Positions 1 through 10,239 of a DNA stretch of 64,000 nucleotides are shown in pieces. The position numbers were made by a program, and so were the translations under genes. The notes below the pieces were generated by a model, which was not told the DNA's origin, ran no database searches, and saw only the letters and a list, made by a program, of their open reading frames with translations. Position 1 is the stretch's first letter. The number at the start of each line of letters is the position of its first letter. This DNA is from Limonium bicolor (lineage: Eukaryota > Streptophyta > Magnoliopsida > Caryophyllales > Plumbaginaceae). The stretch lies in the NCBI GenBank assembly GCA_023374045.1, contig CM041782.1:189366925-189430924 (forward strand). Reading direction: 5' to 3'.

Positions 1-924
1 GGCAAGGAAGTGAAGATGGAAGAGAGGTTGCCATAGCAAATCATAAATGGAGGAGGGAGAAGATGAAGAAACCGTGTGAATACAAGAAGGAAAGAGAGAA
101 TGAAGATAAATTTGCTTTTGTTAAGATATTTATGTAAAAAGCAAAATAGTACTTTACTTTAAGCTTACTTAACTTATTGATTTCTTTTACAAGTTGGTGA
201 CTCACACCTTGAAAAACCGGCCCCCATTTAGTTAGAAGGGTAATTTAGTCTTTATTTGTCAATTTAATTACTTATGACAACATATGTTACAAACTAGCTT
301 ATAAAAATCACTATTCACAAAAACAAGGCACATAGAAGTGAAATTTTTGATTTCCCATTGATATAGACTTCCAAATGTGATACTATATAGTACACATGTT
401 AATTAAAGAGTAATGATGGACATTTAGCCATTCAAAACTCATTTACAAGACAATTTTTCAAAAACGTGCTTTAAGACTCCTTAAAGCACATTTTGTTTTT
501 AACTTGTTTTCAAGGTTGGTTTTCTTTGGTAATTGATTTAATATGTTCATTAACATATTTATAAGGTATAGGTATGACCATTAGGCCTTATACAAATTTA
601 TCCCAAGCTTAGAGCACATTTTTGCTCATATTGACTTTAAGGTATTTTCTTGTGTTTTATTTGGTTTAACTGTCCACCAAGGTTTCCTAAGGACTTATTT
701 AGCCTTATTAAATCATAATTGAATATTATTAAGTCTTGGTAGGCTCTTTGGGTCCTAACCAAGTTCACTCATAGCTTAGAGCATGTTTTTGCTCAAACCG
801 TGTCTTAGTGATTTATTGCATTTACTATGGTTTAAACTGTTCACTGATGTTTCTAAGGCACTTTTTAGCCTTTACATACCATAGTTTGATATTTAAACCA
901 CATATCAAGGTTTGGGGTATTTCA
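1..924 (-). mobile_element. LTR end of a Ty3/gypsy-type element (D-like), running out of the window
   Basis: On the minus strand this LTR starts at 924 with TGAAATACCCC and runs left past the window edge. The stretch is closely similar to 56090-57027, the matching end of LTR D, for example around the conserved block near 300-500 and 56400-56600. The boundary at 924 falls abruptly inside L1 coding sequence, so the element inserted into the L1. Only one end is visible, so a solo LTR and a full element cannot be told apart. No coding sequence is seen; the short reading frames in it are not conserved between the two copies. Confidence 0.75.
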
Positions 925-1192
925 TTAGTGGTCAAAAGGCACTGCACATCCCATCTGTCTGCCTCCCAAATAACCAGAATGCGACAGTTTTTTCTCCTAT
1001 CAATATTGGACACCCAACTCCATTTCTTATTGATCCACTCTTCAATCTTACTAAACTTATTACTCCTAGTACGAGTTTCCAAAATAGCCATAAAACTAAC
1101 CTTATTCTCATAAATAAACTTCTCGACAACAACTCTTTTATTTAGGGATTAAATCCCCGAATGTTCCAGGTAGCGAACTGATATTTACCCAT
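925..1192 (-). pseudogene. L1 (LINE) ORF2, endonuclease start, truncated
   Basis: ORF2 of a plant L1 retrotransposon encodes an apurinic-type endonuclease followed by reverse transcriptase. The ATG at 1190-1192 overlaps the stop of ORF1 (TAATG). The first residues after the start contain W-N-I-R-G-F-N, the usual endonuclease N-terminal motif with the metal-binding Asn. About 30 residues on comes the M-A-I-L-E-T-R block with the conserved Glu, then W-S-W-V-S-N. An in-frame stop follows the first motif, and a one-base shift is needed near 1120. The gene ends at 925, where an LTR begins; the rest of the endonuclease and all of the reverse transcriptase are missing. Confidence 0.7.
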
Positions 1193-2478
1193 TAGGTAAT
1201 GAACTTTTTGACTAGCCACCGCAACCATCCCCGGATTCCTTTGCCCTTTTTCGCCCCCACAACAGTCCACCCTTCATTGACTAGACTCACAATGTTCTCC
1301 TTCACAGCAGCATAAGTAGTAAACTTATTATGCCCACCAGATTTATCTGAACTACCTTGTCCCCCTGTATCAGCCACACACTACCTTCCCCACAGCACCA
1401 GCCGCATGTTTAGAGGTCCCAGGGTTAGATGTTTTTTCAGAGCCATCAGAACCCTCAGTACCATCATTAGCTCCAATTATCTCCTGCTCAGGTTCTTTCC
1501 TTCCACTAATCCCATCCTCATCCTTCCTCTTACAATGATTGGACGAATGGCCAAAACATTTACACCTCTCACAATACCATGGCCTCCATTCGTAAATTAT
1601 TCTCTGAACATACCTCTCCCCCCCTCCCATTAACCAGCACGATTTCCTCCTTCGGGCGCGACCTAGCATCAATCTCCAATAGAATACGCGTGTACCCCCA
1701 ATTTTCTCCTTCGTTGCTGTCAATTTGTTCGCCAAAATAGGTTTACCTAGCTTGCTCGCAATTCGCCCCAACATACGTGGAGACCAGAACTTGAGATCTA
1801 AGTTAGGCAACTTGATCCAGACTGGAATAGACGCCAAATTCGCCAGATCCACTTTGCATCCAGGCTCCCATTCTCTCAAAATAATCGGGAGGTTACCTCT
1901 TACAAACCAAGGCCCAGCTTCCAACACCTTCAACATTTCCTCGTGCTTCTCAAATCGGAAGATAAAAGTTCCCGCATCAGTCATATAGATCTTCGGGATG
2001 GCAATCTTCCCCCATTGGGTTGAACAAATCTCTCCATCGCAGCGAAAGAGCTGCGCACTCCCAGGACTGCGCCAACTAGCGAATTCCTCTAGAAATTACA
2101 CTCCTCCATCACCTCATCCTTAGAGAACTCTAGGATCGGAGACTCATCTTCAGGGAAATCTTCAAGCCGTAAGCAATTCCCATGATCTCTATTATTCGCC
2201 ACAACATCACTCCAGGATTTTTTTGCTTGAGGAACTCTCGTAACCTCCTCCCCACCAAAGGTCTTCGCAGAGTTCTGTACCTTACCAAAACCGTTCACCT
2301 CTTCTTCCAGATTCAGATCCTCTGGAATATCATGCAATGATGCCTTTTCCTTAGAGTCGAAATTAAGAGCCTTCTTTGGAGCACCAGAAACAACAACCGG
2401 AATCGGTTGATTAGGCGTTACATTTCCTTGTGTTCCTAGCAATGGCACCGATGCCTTTGGCTTGCGTCCTCTACCCAT
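1193..2478 (-). pseudogene. L1 (LINE) ORF1, DUF4283 and CCHC zinc knuckle, frameshifted
   Basis: ORF1 of plant L1 elements is the nucleic-acid-binding protein of the RNP. The start at 2478 opens a basic, low-complexity N-terminus with a W-S-D-V-V motif typical of these proteins. The DUF4283 domain follows: its first part (S-L-V-G to W-G-K-I-A) lies about 1990-2090, then T-D-A-G-T-F-I-F-R-F and G-P-W-F at about 1890-1985. A zinc knuckle CX2CX4HX4C (C-E-R-C, H, C) is near 1545-1580. The tail ends in W-T-V-V-G-A-K-K-G-K near 1240. A stop and frameshift lie around 2085 and 2000, and another shift near 1375. The 5' UTR probably extends a short way beyond 2478. Confidence 0.75.
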
Positions 2479-3781
2479 GGTAGATGCAAAGAATTATAGT
2501 GAGAGGGGGAGCTTCTCTCACTATTCCATTGCTCTATATCGACTTTCATTTTTAATTAGCATAATGACATGACAACTATATAATAAGGGTGTTAAGTATT
2601 CTTACATTGTTTTCCAAGCCACAAATCAGCCAAGGCCTCCAAATGCTCACGGCTAAAATATATACGTAGGTTAAATCAGTTTTTGAGCACCAAATCACAT
2701 ATAAGCTTGATTAGTGCATTGTTTAAGTAGTAAGTTAACTTACTTTGATAAGTTAATACCTAAGCTTGATTTGTACAACTTTTATGCAGAGAGAACCCTC
2801 AGTTCCAGCACCCCTTCGGCAGCATTTATGCCCAGAAAACAAGCTTGCATTAGCCATGAAGTACAAAGGTCATTAAGGGTTATTTTAAGCTTGATATAAG
2901 CATGACATTTACTTTAACTTGTAGGCTTGGTAAGGGGCTGTTACCGCCTGGTTTTAGTGAGCAAAACAAGTGTTAAACTGGCGCTTATTCCAAGCAGCTA
3001 TACACGGTAGAACAAGAAGGAAAAGGGCAGTTTTTTTTTCCTTACCGAATGGTTGAAGAAGGAGCTCCTTGTATGGGTATTGTTACAGCATGAAGCATGG
3101 GTGTTTTGTCCCTCTGTTTTTTGCATGAAGAAAGCAAAGATTTAGGCTAGGAACTAGAAGTATATTACCAGTATAACAACATGGATAATGTGAGGTTTTC
3201 CTCTTACCGAAATGGATAGAAATGGGGCTCTAACTTGGATCTTCTTCTTCACTAAGTGTTGGGGTATTTTCCTCTGATCTTCCCACGTAAAGAAGGCAAG
3301 GAAAGAGCTCATGATCACTGGGTGTTCTTCTCTGTTTTGTACGTGCAGAAAACAAGGAGGAAGGCTCATGACATGCTAGCAACATTACCGGCAAGAACAA
3401 AGGGAGAAAGTAGTGGTGAAACTCACCGAAATGGTGAAGAGAAAGGAGGTTCACATTTGGGTCTTTTCCTTCACAAGCTGGGTGTTTTTTTTTTCTGGTT
3501 TTCCCACATATAGAAGTAGGGAAGAAGGCTTAGTAAAGTCTGGTTTTTAATGAGCAAAACAAGGTATTAAAATGCTTCTAATATTAACATGCATACCGTA
3601 AGAGAAAAGGAATAAGTAGCGGGTTTTTCCTTCTATTTTTGTACGTGAAGAAGCAGAGTACAAGTTGGGGAAACTGAAAATATATTATCGGTAATAGAGG
3701 AGTATAAGACATGGGATTTTCCTTAACGATTGGATGAGAGTTGAGCTCCTTATATGGATGTTGCTACTGCATGAAGCAAGG
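2479..3781 (-). repeat. LTR-like repeat E, left part, with diverged internal repeats
   Basis: No gene is seen. The part next to 2478 is probably the L1 5' UTR. From about 3040 to 3781 there are four to five diverged units of roughly 150-250 bp, each with a CTTACCGAAATGG-like block, a GAGCTCCTT or GGGGCTCTAAC block and a CTGTTTTGTACGTG-like block ahead of GAAG repeats. Element A is inserted at 3781; across the insertion the sequence continues at 40028 with the same kind of unit. The right boundary of this repeat is at 41404, where TGAAATACCCC starts on the minus strand. The left boundary was not found. Confidence 0.45.
3777..3781. repeat. Target site duplication of element A, left copy (CAAGG)
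   Basis: The five bases CAAGG directly precede the TG of the 5' LTR and recur at 40023-40027 directly after the CA of the 3' LTR. A 5-bp duplication is usual for Ty3/gypsy integrase. Confidence 0.92.
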
Positions 3782-6700
3782 TGAAATACCCCAATCTAAT
3801 TAACATTATGAAACCATTATTTAATGGAAAATAATCCAAATATAAATCATTTCATGTACGCATGCAAACCCATGCAAGAGAACGTACGTAAAAATAGTCG
3901 TTTCTCCATAAACGCTAAAACGTCTTAGAAGCATATGGTCAACATGACCTTGTATGACCCTCTAATATTCAAACCAAATGGTCATACATTATTATATGAA
4001 TATATAAACATATTCCCTAAGCTATATTCAGTCAAAAACGCAAAACGCCCGGGAGTGCTCACGCACGCCCCTTAAAGCACGAAAAGTCCGGAGGAGTGCC
4101 GAGGTGGCACGAACTCCTATAAAATTAATTCCTTGAGTTCCTAACATCATTATTAACCATTATAAAGAGAACCCACGAAGTGGTTTCTCAAAATTCAGCA
4201 AAAACCTCAGGAGTATTTCTTAGCGCTCCTTTTTGGCCCAGGAGTGTCCCGAAGCCCGTAAATTATGACATGGGTTGATGTAACCTCATGTAACTCAATG
4301 TAATGTCTTAATATATCATTATTTACTATAATAAGTGTTTACAAACACTTGTAACTCATAAAAAATTTATTTCCAAAATTTCCTTAGAGCACAAAACACA
4401 CCTTCGGGTGTCACGAAAACGCGTTTTACGCAATTGCCTTGTAGTTTTTGACATGCCACGAATTGGTAATCTTAAATAGGGTTACAATGACCTTCTAAAT
4501 CAGTTGGAGAGACTAGTCAACAAGGCACTCTATAGGGGCCGATTTTATGCTCAAAAACTAGTATAAAACTTACATTAGAAATTTATAAAAGGCATAAAAC
4601 ATGGTGACTCACCTTCCCATGTGCTATAATACTTAATGTAAAAGTATGTAGGTCTCATTTGACCAGCAAGCTGTCGAAATTATGCCATGGAACAAGGCCA
4701 TGTGAGCTAGGAAGAAAACAAATGTAAAAAGGCAAAAGTGGATCTAGATTCCACCTTTTTCATTTCTTAAACTTCTAGAGACTTTCATGCTTCTTCCTTG
4801 GCTCTTCATCACCGATTGAGACCCTCCATTTGAGCTTGGAATCGTCCACCTACAAGAGAAGAAGAAGACAAGCAAACTTAGAAAATCAAAAGAATAACCC
4901 TTTTCTTTCTTACCTTGTCATTTAGCTCACCATTATTTCCTCCACATTGTCTTGTCTTGCATTTAGCCGATCATATGCTGGAAAGAAGGGCATTTATTGA
5001 GCCAATAACTCATGTAATAAACTAAGGAAAAAGTATAGTCATTTGACATTAAAAATTAACAAAACAAAATCAAATTCCAATTGCCTTCTCTTCTTACGTG
5101 AGCTTAGTCTCATTTTCCCTTGCACTCTTCATTCACGAATTGGTAAGGCTCTCTCCTCTCTCTTCTTGCTTCATCTTCTTCCTTTGAAGCTCTTAAGTCC
5201 ATTAATGGAGTTTTAACTTCTATCTTCATCTTTAAGGTAATTTCCTAGCATTTCTTGTCAAGCCTTGAAGCAAAACTCTTCCTAGCACACCATAACATTT
5301 CGGCATCAACTATTGTTCCAAGGAGGTTGTCCAAACCAACATTAAACCAAGGAGCATCTCAAGGTTATCTTAAGGTAGTTTTCAAGCTTGAAAATCCTTA
5401 AAGCACATTTTATGTGTAACCGATTTCTATATCTTCTAAGGCTCTTTTCTTCTTCATTTTCATGAAGGAGAACTTGTTCTTCATCCACCTTAAGTGAGCC
5501 GAAATTATAGGAGAAAAGCTTAAGGTAAATTCTTGGAAAACTACTTACAAATCTACTTAAGATCTTTATTCAAGATCTAACTCCTAAACTCCTTCACCAC
5601 TTGCATATAACCGAAGTGGAGCATCAAAATTTCCTTGGAGAAAGCTTGGAGATTCAAGAGGAGTTCAAGCACTTAACCACCTTTGTTAAGAAGTAAGTTT
5701 ATTAAGTTAATCTTTATGTTATAAGCTTTGTTAAGCTTCTAAAATTATACAAAAATTATGTACATCTCCTAGGTTAATTAAAACCGAAACTACATGGTAT
5801 TATATGCCAAAAATATAATCTATAACATATATGGAAAATATTTACCTTAAGACACATTTTTGTGTCACAAAATTTATTTATGTTACATATTAATTCAAGC
5901 CGAAATGTCAAGGGAAAAAATACTTTATTTTGAGCTAAGAATCAATATAAGACATTACAATAATTTTTACATGAGTTATATGACTCATATGAGTTTATGT
6001 ACATTTATTATGACATATAAATCCACTTTTATATACTATATGGGGACTATTTAATTATGGCCGAATTGCCTAAGTGAAAAATAGATTTTTATGAGCTACT
6101 TATGTATATAAACTTATACTACAAAGTTTAGTGAGTTAAAAATATTTTATTAGTGCTTAAATGGCTAATTAATTAAGTTATGTGGCAAAGATGTAATTTT
6201 TACAAAGTTTGGTGTATATATTGTGAAAGCCGAGAGTTAAGAGTATATTTAGAGTAATTATGATATAATATAAGGTTAGGAATTTAGTTCATGAATTTTA
6301 GATAATTTAAACAAGTGTTAAAATACATTTTATAAAGTTTTGGGCTATTATGTAATTTATAAAAGTTGTTATGAAAGTTTGGAACTTATTAGTGGGCGAA
6401 TTCATAATTAAGAGATTATTAGGTTCACTTTCTTTTGAAGGAATTTTAATATTAAATTGTTATATAAGTTATTAAGTAACTATTATAAAGTTTTGGGGTG
6501 AAATGTAATTAATGGAAAGTACAACCCAAGGCCGAATTATTTTGGGTTAGTTTGGTAATTTAAGAATTTATATATGTAAATTCGGCATTTATGGAGAATC
6601 AAAAAAATTAAAACTATAGTTTATAAGGCATTATGTAAAGGTTATAAGATTTTGTGGTTAGATTGTAATTATGGAAATAAATTATTAAGGCCGAGAATTT

Positions 6701-8628
6701 AAGGGGCTAAGTTGTAATTTTTGAAAGTTATAATATCTAAAAGCTATATGCCAAAATATTAGTGTGACTTTGTAATTTAGCTAAATAAGAAGTTAAAACT
6801 CTATAATATAATGAGATTAGAATTTAAATATAAAGTTTATGTATTAATGTGGTTGTTTTGTAAATAACCGAAATATAAGGGTAAGAATTTAGATTTAAAT
6901 AAATATAGGTCCTATATGGATATTTGGAGGAATTAGAAAGAAAGAATTTTGATTAAAGGAGTTATGAAGTTTAAACTATGACTTATATAGTTATAAGGAA
7001 TTTAAAGGTAACCAATGATTATTACTTTTGTTTAAAGGAGGAATAATGAAAACTATAAGAATTTTATGTCCATGTATGGCATATAAAAATAGTTAAGGAA
7101 TTATAAGTTGTTATGTCACCTAGACAATTGAAATAAATAACAAATAGTACATGAATAAATAAATACATATTTGTACATTAAAGGAATTATGAATAAATAA
7201 AAAGGAATAACAAATAAGTTATACATAAAATCATGAGGTAATTAAAAGAAATAAACCTCACATGAAATAACAAATACGAGATTTGTTAAAAGATCCAATA
7301 GAATTATTATATAAGGGTAACATAAATTAACCCTCTCAGTTAATCCTATTCTAGGACTTTGTTTGACCAGACGTTGACCAGGGTATTCAACTGCAACCTA
7401 CGGTGAACGGTATGGGATTCTTGCAACCTGTTTTCTACCGGATTACACCGGCTTGTGTGCTATCTGTTGTTTGAAATAACGACCAAGATAATTAGTGTAA
7501 ATGTTGTTTTACTCTTGTGCACTGTTGTATTATTTATGTGCGTGAATGATGCTAACTACAACGTGTATGTCCCACGCATACAAACACTACTATACCAGTG
7601 GTTAAATACCTGCGTTTCAGTATACCGAGGACTTGTACTCAAGTCTCTCACAACTACTTCACTTTATACAAACGTCATTATCCTAAACGTGATAATTGAC
7701 AATACACATTGTGTTCTTGTTTAACGTCTTTATATGACACTTAACAATTCTATACTACGAGAACGAGGAGCCCAGTTGGATCTGGCCATGCATGCTACAG
7801 GAGTTGTACCTGTCTCAGGTCGTCTCCTATTCAGTTATACGTCGCGACGGAACATTTCAGTGGAGAGGAAGACTTTATTCCTCTCGAGGGTTCTATTCCC
7901 ATCAGTTCAGTGGAGAGGAAGACTTCATTCCTCTCGAGGGTACGATTCCCACATTTCTCAGTACAGGAGTTAACTACGTTATCTTCTGAGGGACTAGTTT
8001 CCCAACCTTTCAATTTAACAAGGTCACTATACCTTCACTATTTGAAATACTCAGTTATACCTGTCAGTCCCATTGTGTGGACCCGACTATCATTAAAAGA
8101 TTACTGTTCAGCTAACTCGACCTTCTGAAGTCTTGTTCTATGTGACATTTTTGTCCTTGTATGGATACTTGTTATTATCCTACTATGTTTGTTTACAGCT
8201 TTATAAAAATGAACTGCATGTATTCGACAAAGTAGTTGGTGTGGCCCGGTAGACGATGGGCTGCACGTTTTCCATACCAGCATTGTTTGCTGAGCCCCTT
8301 TGGGGCACCCCCATTTTTCAGGTACCTGAAGTTGAGAAGATTACCACACCGAGTGTAGGTGGGGTAGATTCAAGCTATGGGAGTCTTCTTCTAGATATTT
8401 GTTTTTACTTAAGTATTTTACATTTGAGTTTGATTCCTAGTATCTCGGATTGTATTCGTATTCAGACCGTGACTTTTGGAGATTGTATTTGGAGTTAGCC
8501 TTGTTGGTCACAAGGGTGGCCAACGACATTGTAATACCGCCCGGTTGTTGTTTTATTTTCGCTGCAGTTGTATTTTATTTGGGAGTGATCGCCGTTCAGA
8601 TTATTGGATTTCGGGTTGGGGTGTTACA
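3782..8628 (+). repeat. Element A 5' LTR (4847 bp)
   Basis: It begins TGAAATACCCC and ends GTGTTACA, four bases before the primer-binding site. It aligns end to end with 35147-40022. The LTR is AT-rich and non-coding in the middle (5700-7300). A pair of 50-bp units starts at 7861 and 7911, each holding GGAGAGGAAGAC and a matching CCTCTCGAGGG. Short reading frames at 7455-8740 are poorly conserved and I do not call them genes. Differences from the 3' LTR are mostly single-base indels, with one denser patch at about 6425-6470. Confidence 0.9.
7857..7956 (+). repeat. Two 50-bp tandem units with inverted arms in the A LTR
   Basis: Units start at 7861 and 7911 (period 50 bp). Each contains GAGAGGAAGAC followed within a few bases by ATTCCTCTCGAGGG, so the purine arm can pair with the pyrimidine arm to form a small hairpin. 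The same pair is present in the 3' LTR near 39245-39335. Other LTRs in this window carry different short tandem units of similar design. Confidence 0.6.
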
Positions 8629-8632
8629 AAAG

Positions 8633-8644
8633 TGGTATCAGAGC
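8633..8644 (+). other. Element A primer-binding site (initiator Met-tRNA)
   Basis: TGGTATCAGAGC is complementary to the 3' end of plant initiator methionine tRNA and starts four bases after the 5' LTR. Its last six bases form one arm of a hairpin (8639-8658): CAGAGCGTA pairs with TACGCTCTG. The same arrangement occurs in element B with a compensating change in the stem. Confidence 0.88.
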
Positions 8645-8810
8645 GTAGTTACGCTCTGGATACAAGGATACACCGAGATTAGGATTTCTAAGACTTTAGG
8701 TTACGGGTTGAGAGATAGTATTGAAAGGAGTTTAAGTTAGTTTCTACTTAGACTACTATCCAAGACCAAGATTGTGACCACAGTATCTAATATACCTCAA
8801 CATCCTGCAG

Positions 8811-10239
8811 ATGTCAGGAAGAGGAGGACGCCGTGGACAGGCCGATGAGGAGCCAGCTGTCAGGCTGGCAGACATTGCTACTTTAATAGCTCAGGCATTT
8901 GCACAGGCGGGGGTTGCACAGCAGCAGCAGCTACCTCCACCACCACCGCCCAGAGAGAGGGATTGGGTGAAGAGTTTGGCTGATCTGAGGCCAACTGCAT
9001 TCAAGGGACAGACTGACCCTGCTCACTTGGAGACATACATCATGGAGATGGAGACAGCGTTCGAGACACTTACAGTCCCAGCTAGGGAAAAAGTAAGGCT
9101 TGCTGCCTTTTACCTGAAGGATGCAGCGAGAGATTGGTGGAATATGGTGAAGGCCGACCACCTGGATGACCCAGCTTTTACATGGGGACACTACACTGCA
9201 CACTACTGAGGGGCAAATACTACCCGGCCCACACCAGGATGGTGAAGACTAGGGAGTTTGACGCCCTGGAGCAGACGGGAAATGACCGTGGATGAGTATT
9301 ATGCAAACTTCACTACTCACTACTCCGACTACTACCCGGAATAGGATACTCGGACCAGGTTTTGGTCGACCGGTTCTATGGGGGACTGAGCCCTCGACTC
9401 CAGTTTGGGATGGGACCAGTCATTCCCACCAGCTTGCAGGTAAAACAGGAGAAATGTGACCAGATAGAATTTTATTACCTACTATACCCCGTCATGGGAG
9501 ATTTGGAGATTGATACCTTGAGATTTCAGGAATGTTACCATGCTGCCTCCGTTGTGGAGATCACATGTAAGAGAAGGGATGCTTTGAGCTCCCAAAAGAG
9601 GAAGGACGGACCTGGTGGCGAAGATGCCAAGCAGGGGAACTCCAACAGAAGGAACAAACCCTATCAGAAGGCCAGGGGTCCTATCAAGGGAAGGGGAACC
9701 AAACTACTGGGAACCCCAGTCAGGAACCTACGGAGCGGCAACTCCACAGAAAACCTACCCATCTAAGGGTAGGCACTCTAATCAAACAGTTAAATTTGAA
9801 ACTTTTGTGATTACTTCAGTACCGTTGGAATGTATAATTAACCTTGATTGTATTAGGTTCTGGACCAGGCTCAAACACGGGCCAGAAGTATGTCCGCCGT
9901 TTCAACTGTAGACAGTGTGGAAAGGACCACCCCGGCGTGGACTGCCAAGGGGAGAAAGTCCAGTGTCGCCATTGTCAGATATTGGACATCGGCCTTCGAG
10001 TGTATCCGGAACCCGGAGAGCAGGAACTACCGCCCGGGAGCAAAGGCAAACACCGGCCCTAAGAATGGAGCTAGCGATACTCGCCCTCCACCAACAAACC
10101 AGGCTCAGGGAATAAGGGCAAAGGCCCAGCATCGGGACCCGCCCTGCATGTCATGGACCGCTCAGATGAGGCTGGTCCTTCTACCAACCCAGGTACTTCT
10201 AAACCATGTGAACCTAATATTGAGCAATGGATGGTGTGA
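8811..10239 (+). pseudogene. gag: Element A gag (capsid and nucleocapsid), frameshifted
   Basis: Gag forms the virus-like particle and packages element RNA. The ATG at 8811 opens a Gly/Arg-rich start, a run of Gln and Pro (about residues 40-52), and a Retrotrans_gag domain with W-V-K-S-L-A-D-L-R-P, F-K-G, A-A-F-Y-L-K and R-D-W-W. Frame breaks follow at about 9200 and 9290. The D-R-F-Y-G-G-L-S-P block near 9370 is from the capsid C-terminus. Zinc knuckle 1 at 9907-9945 is CX2CX3HX4C, the H-P-G-x-D-C form common in this lineage; knuckle 2 (from about 9967) is broken by a shift. Without splicing the frame ends at 10237-10239; with splicing at 10192/10193 it would run into pol. Confidence 0.85.

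Noticed and set aside
8633..8644. A tRNA gene at the TGGTATCAGAGC sites
   Set aside because: These match only the tRNA 3' end complement directly after LTR ends; no cloverleaf is present.
7455..8740. Several open frames of 60-96 codons near the 3' end of the A 5' LTR, partly repeated at 38789-40079
   Set aside because: They overlap in different frames, read through the 50-bp repeats, and differ between LTR copies by frameshifting indels. Their repetition only reflects LTR duplication.
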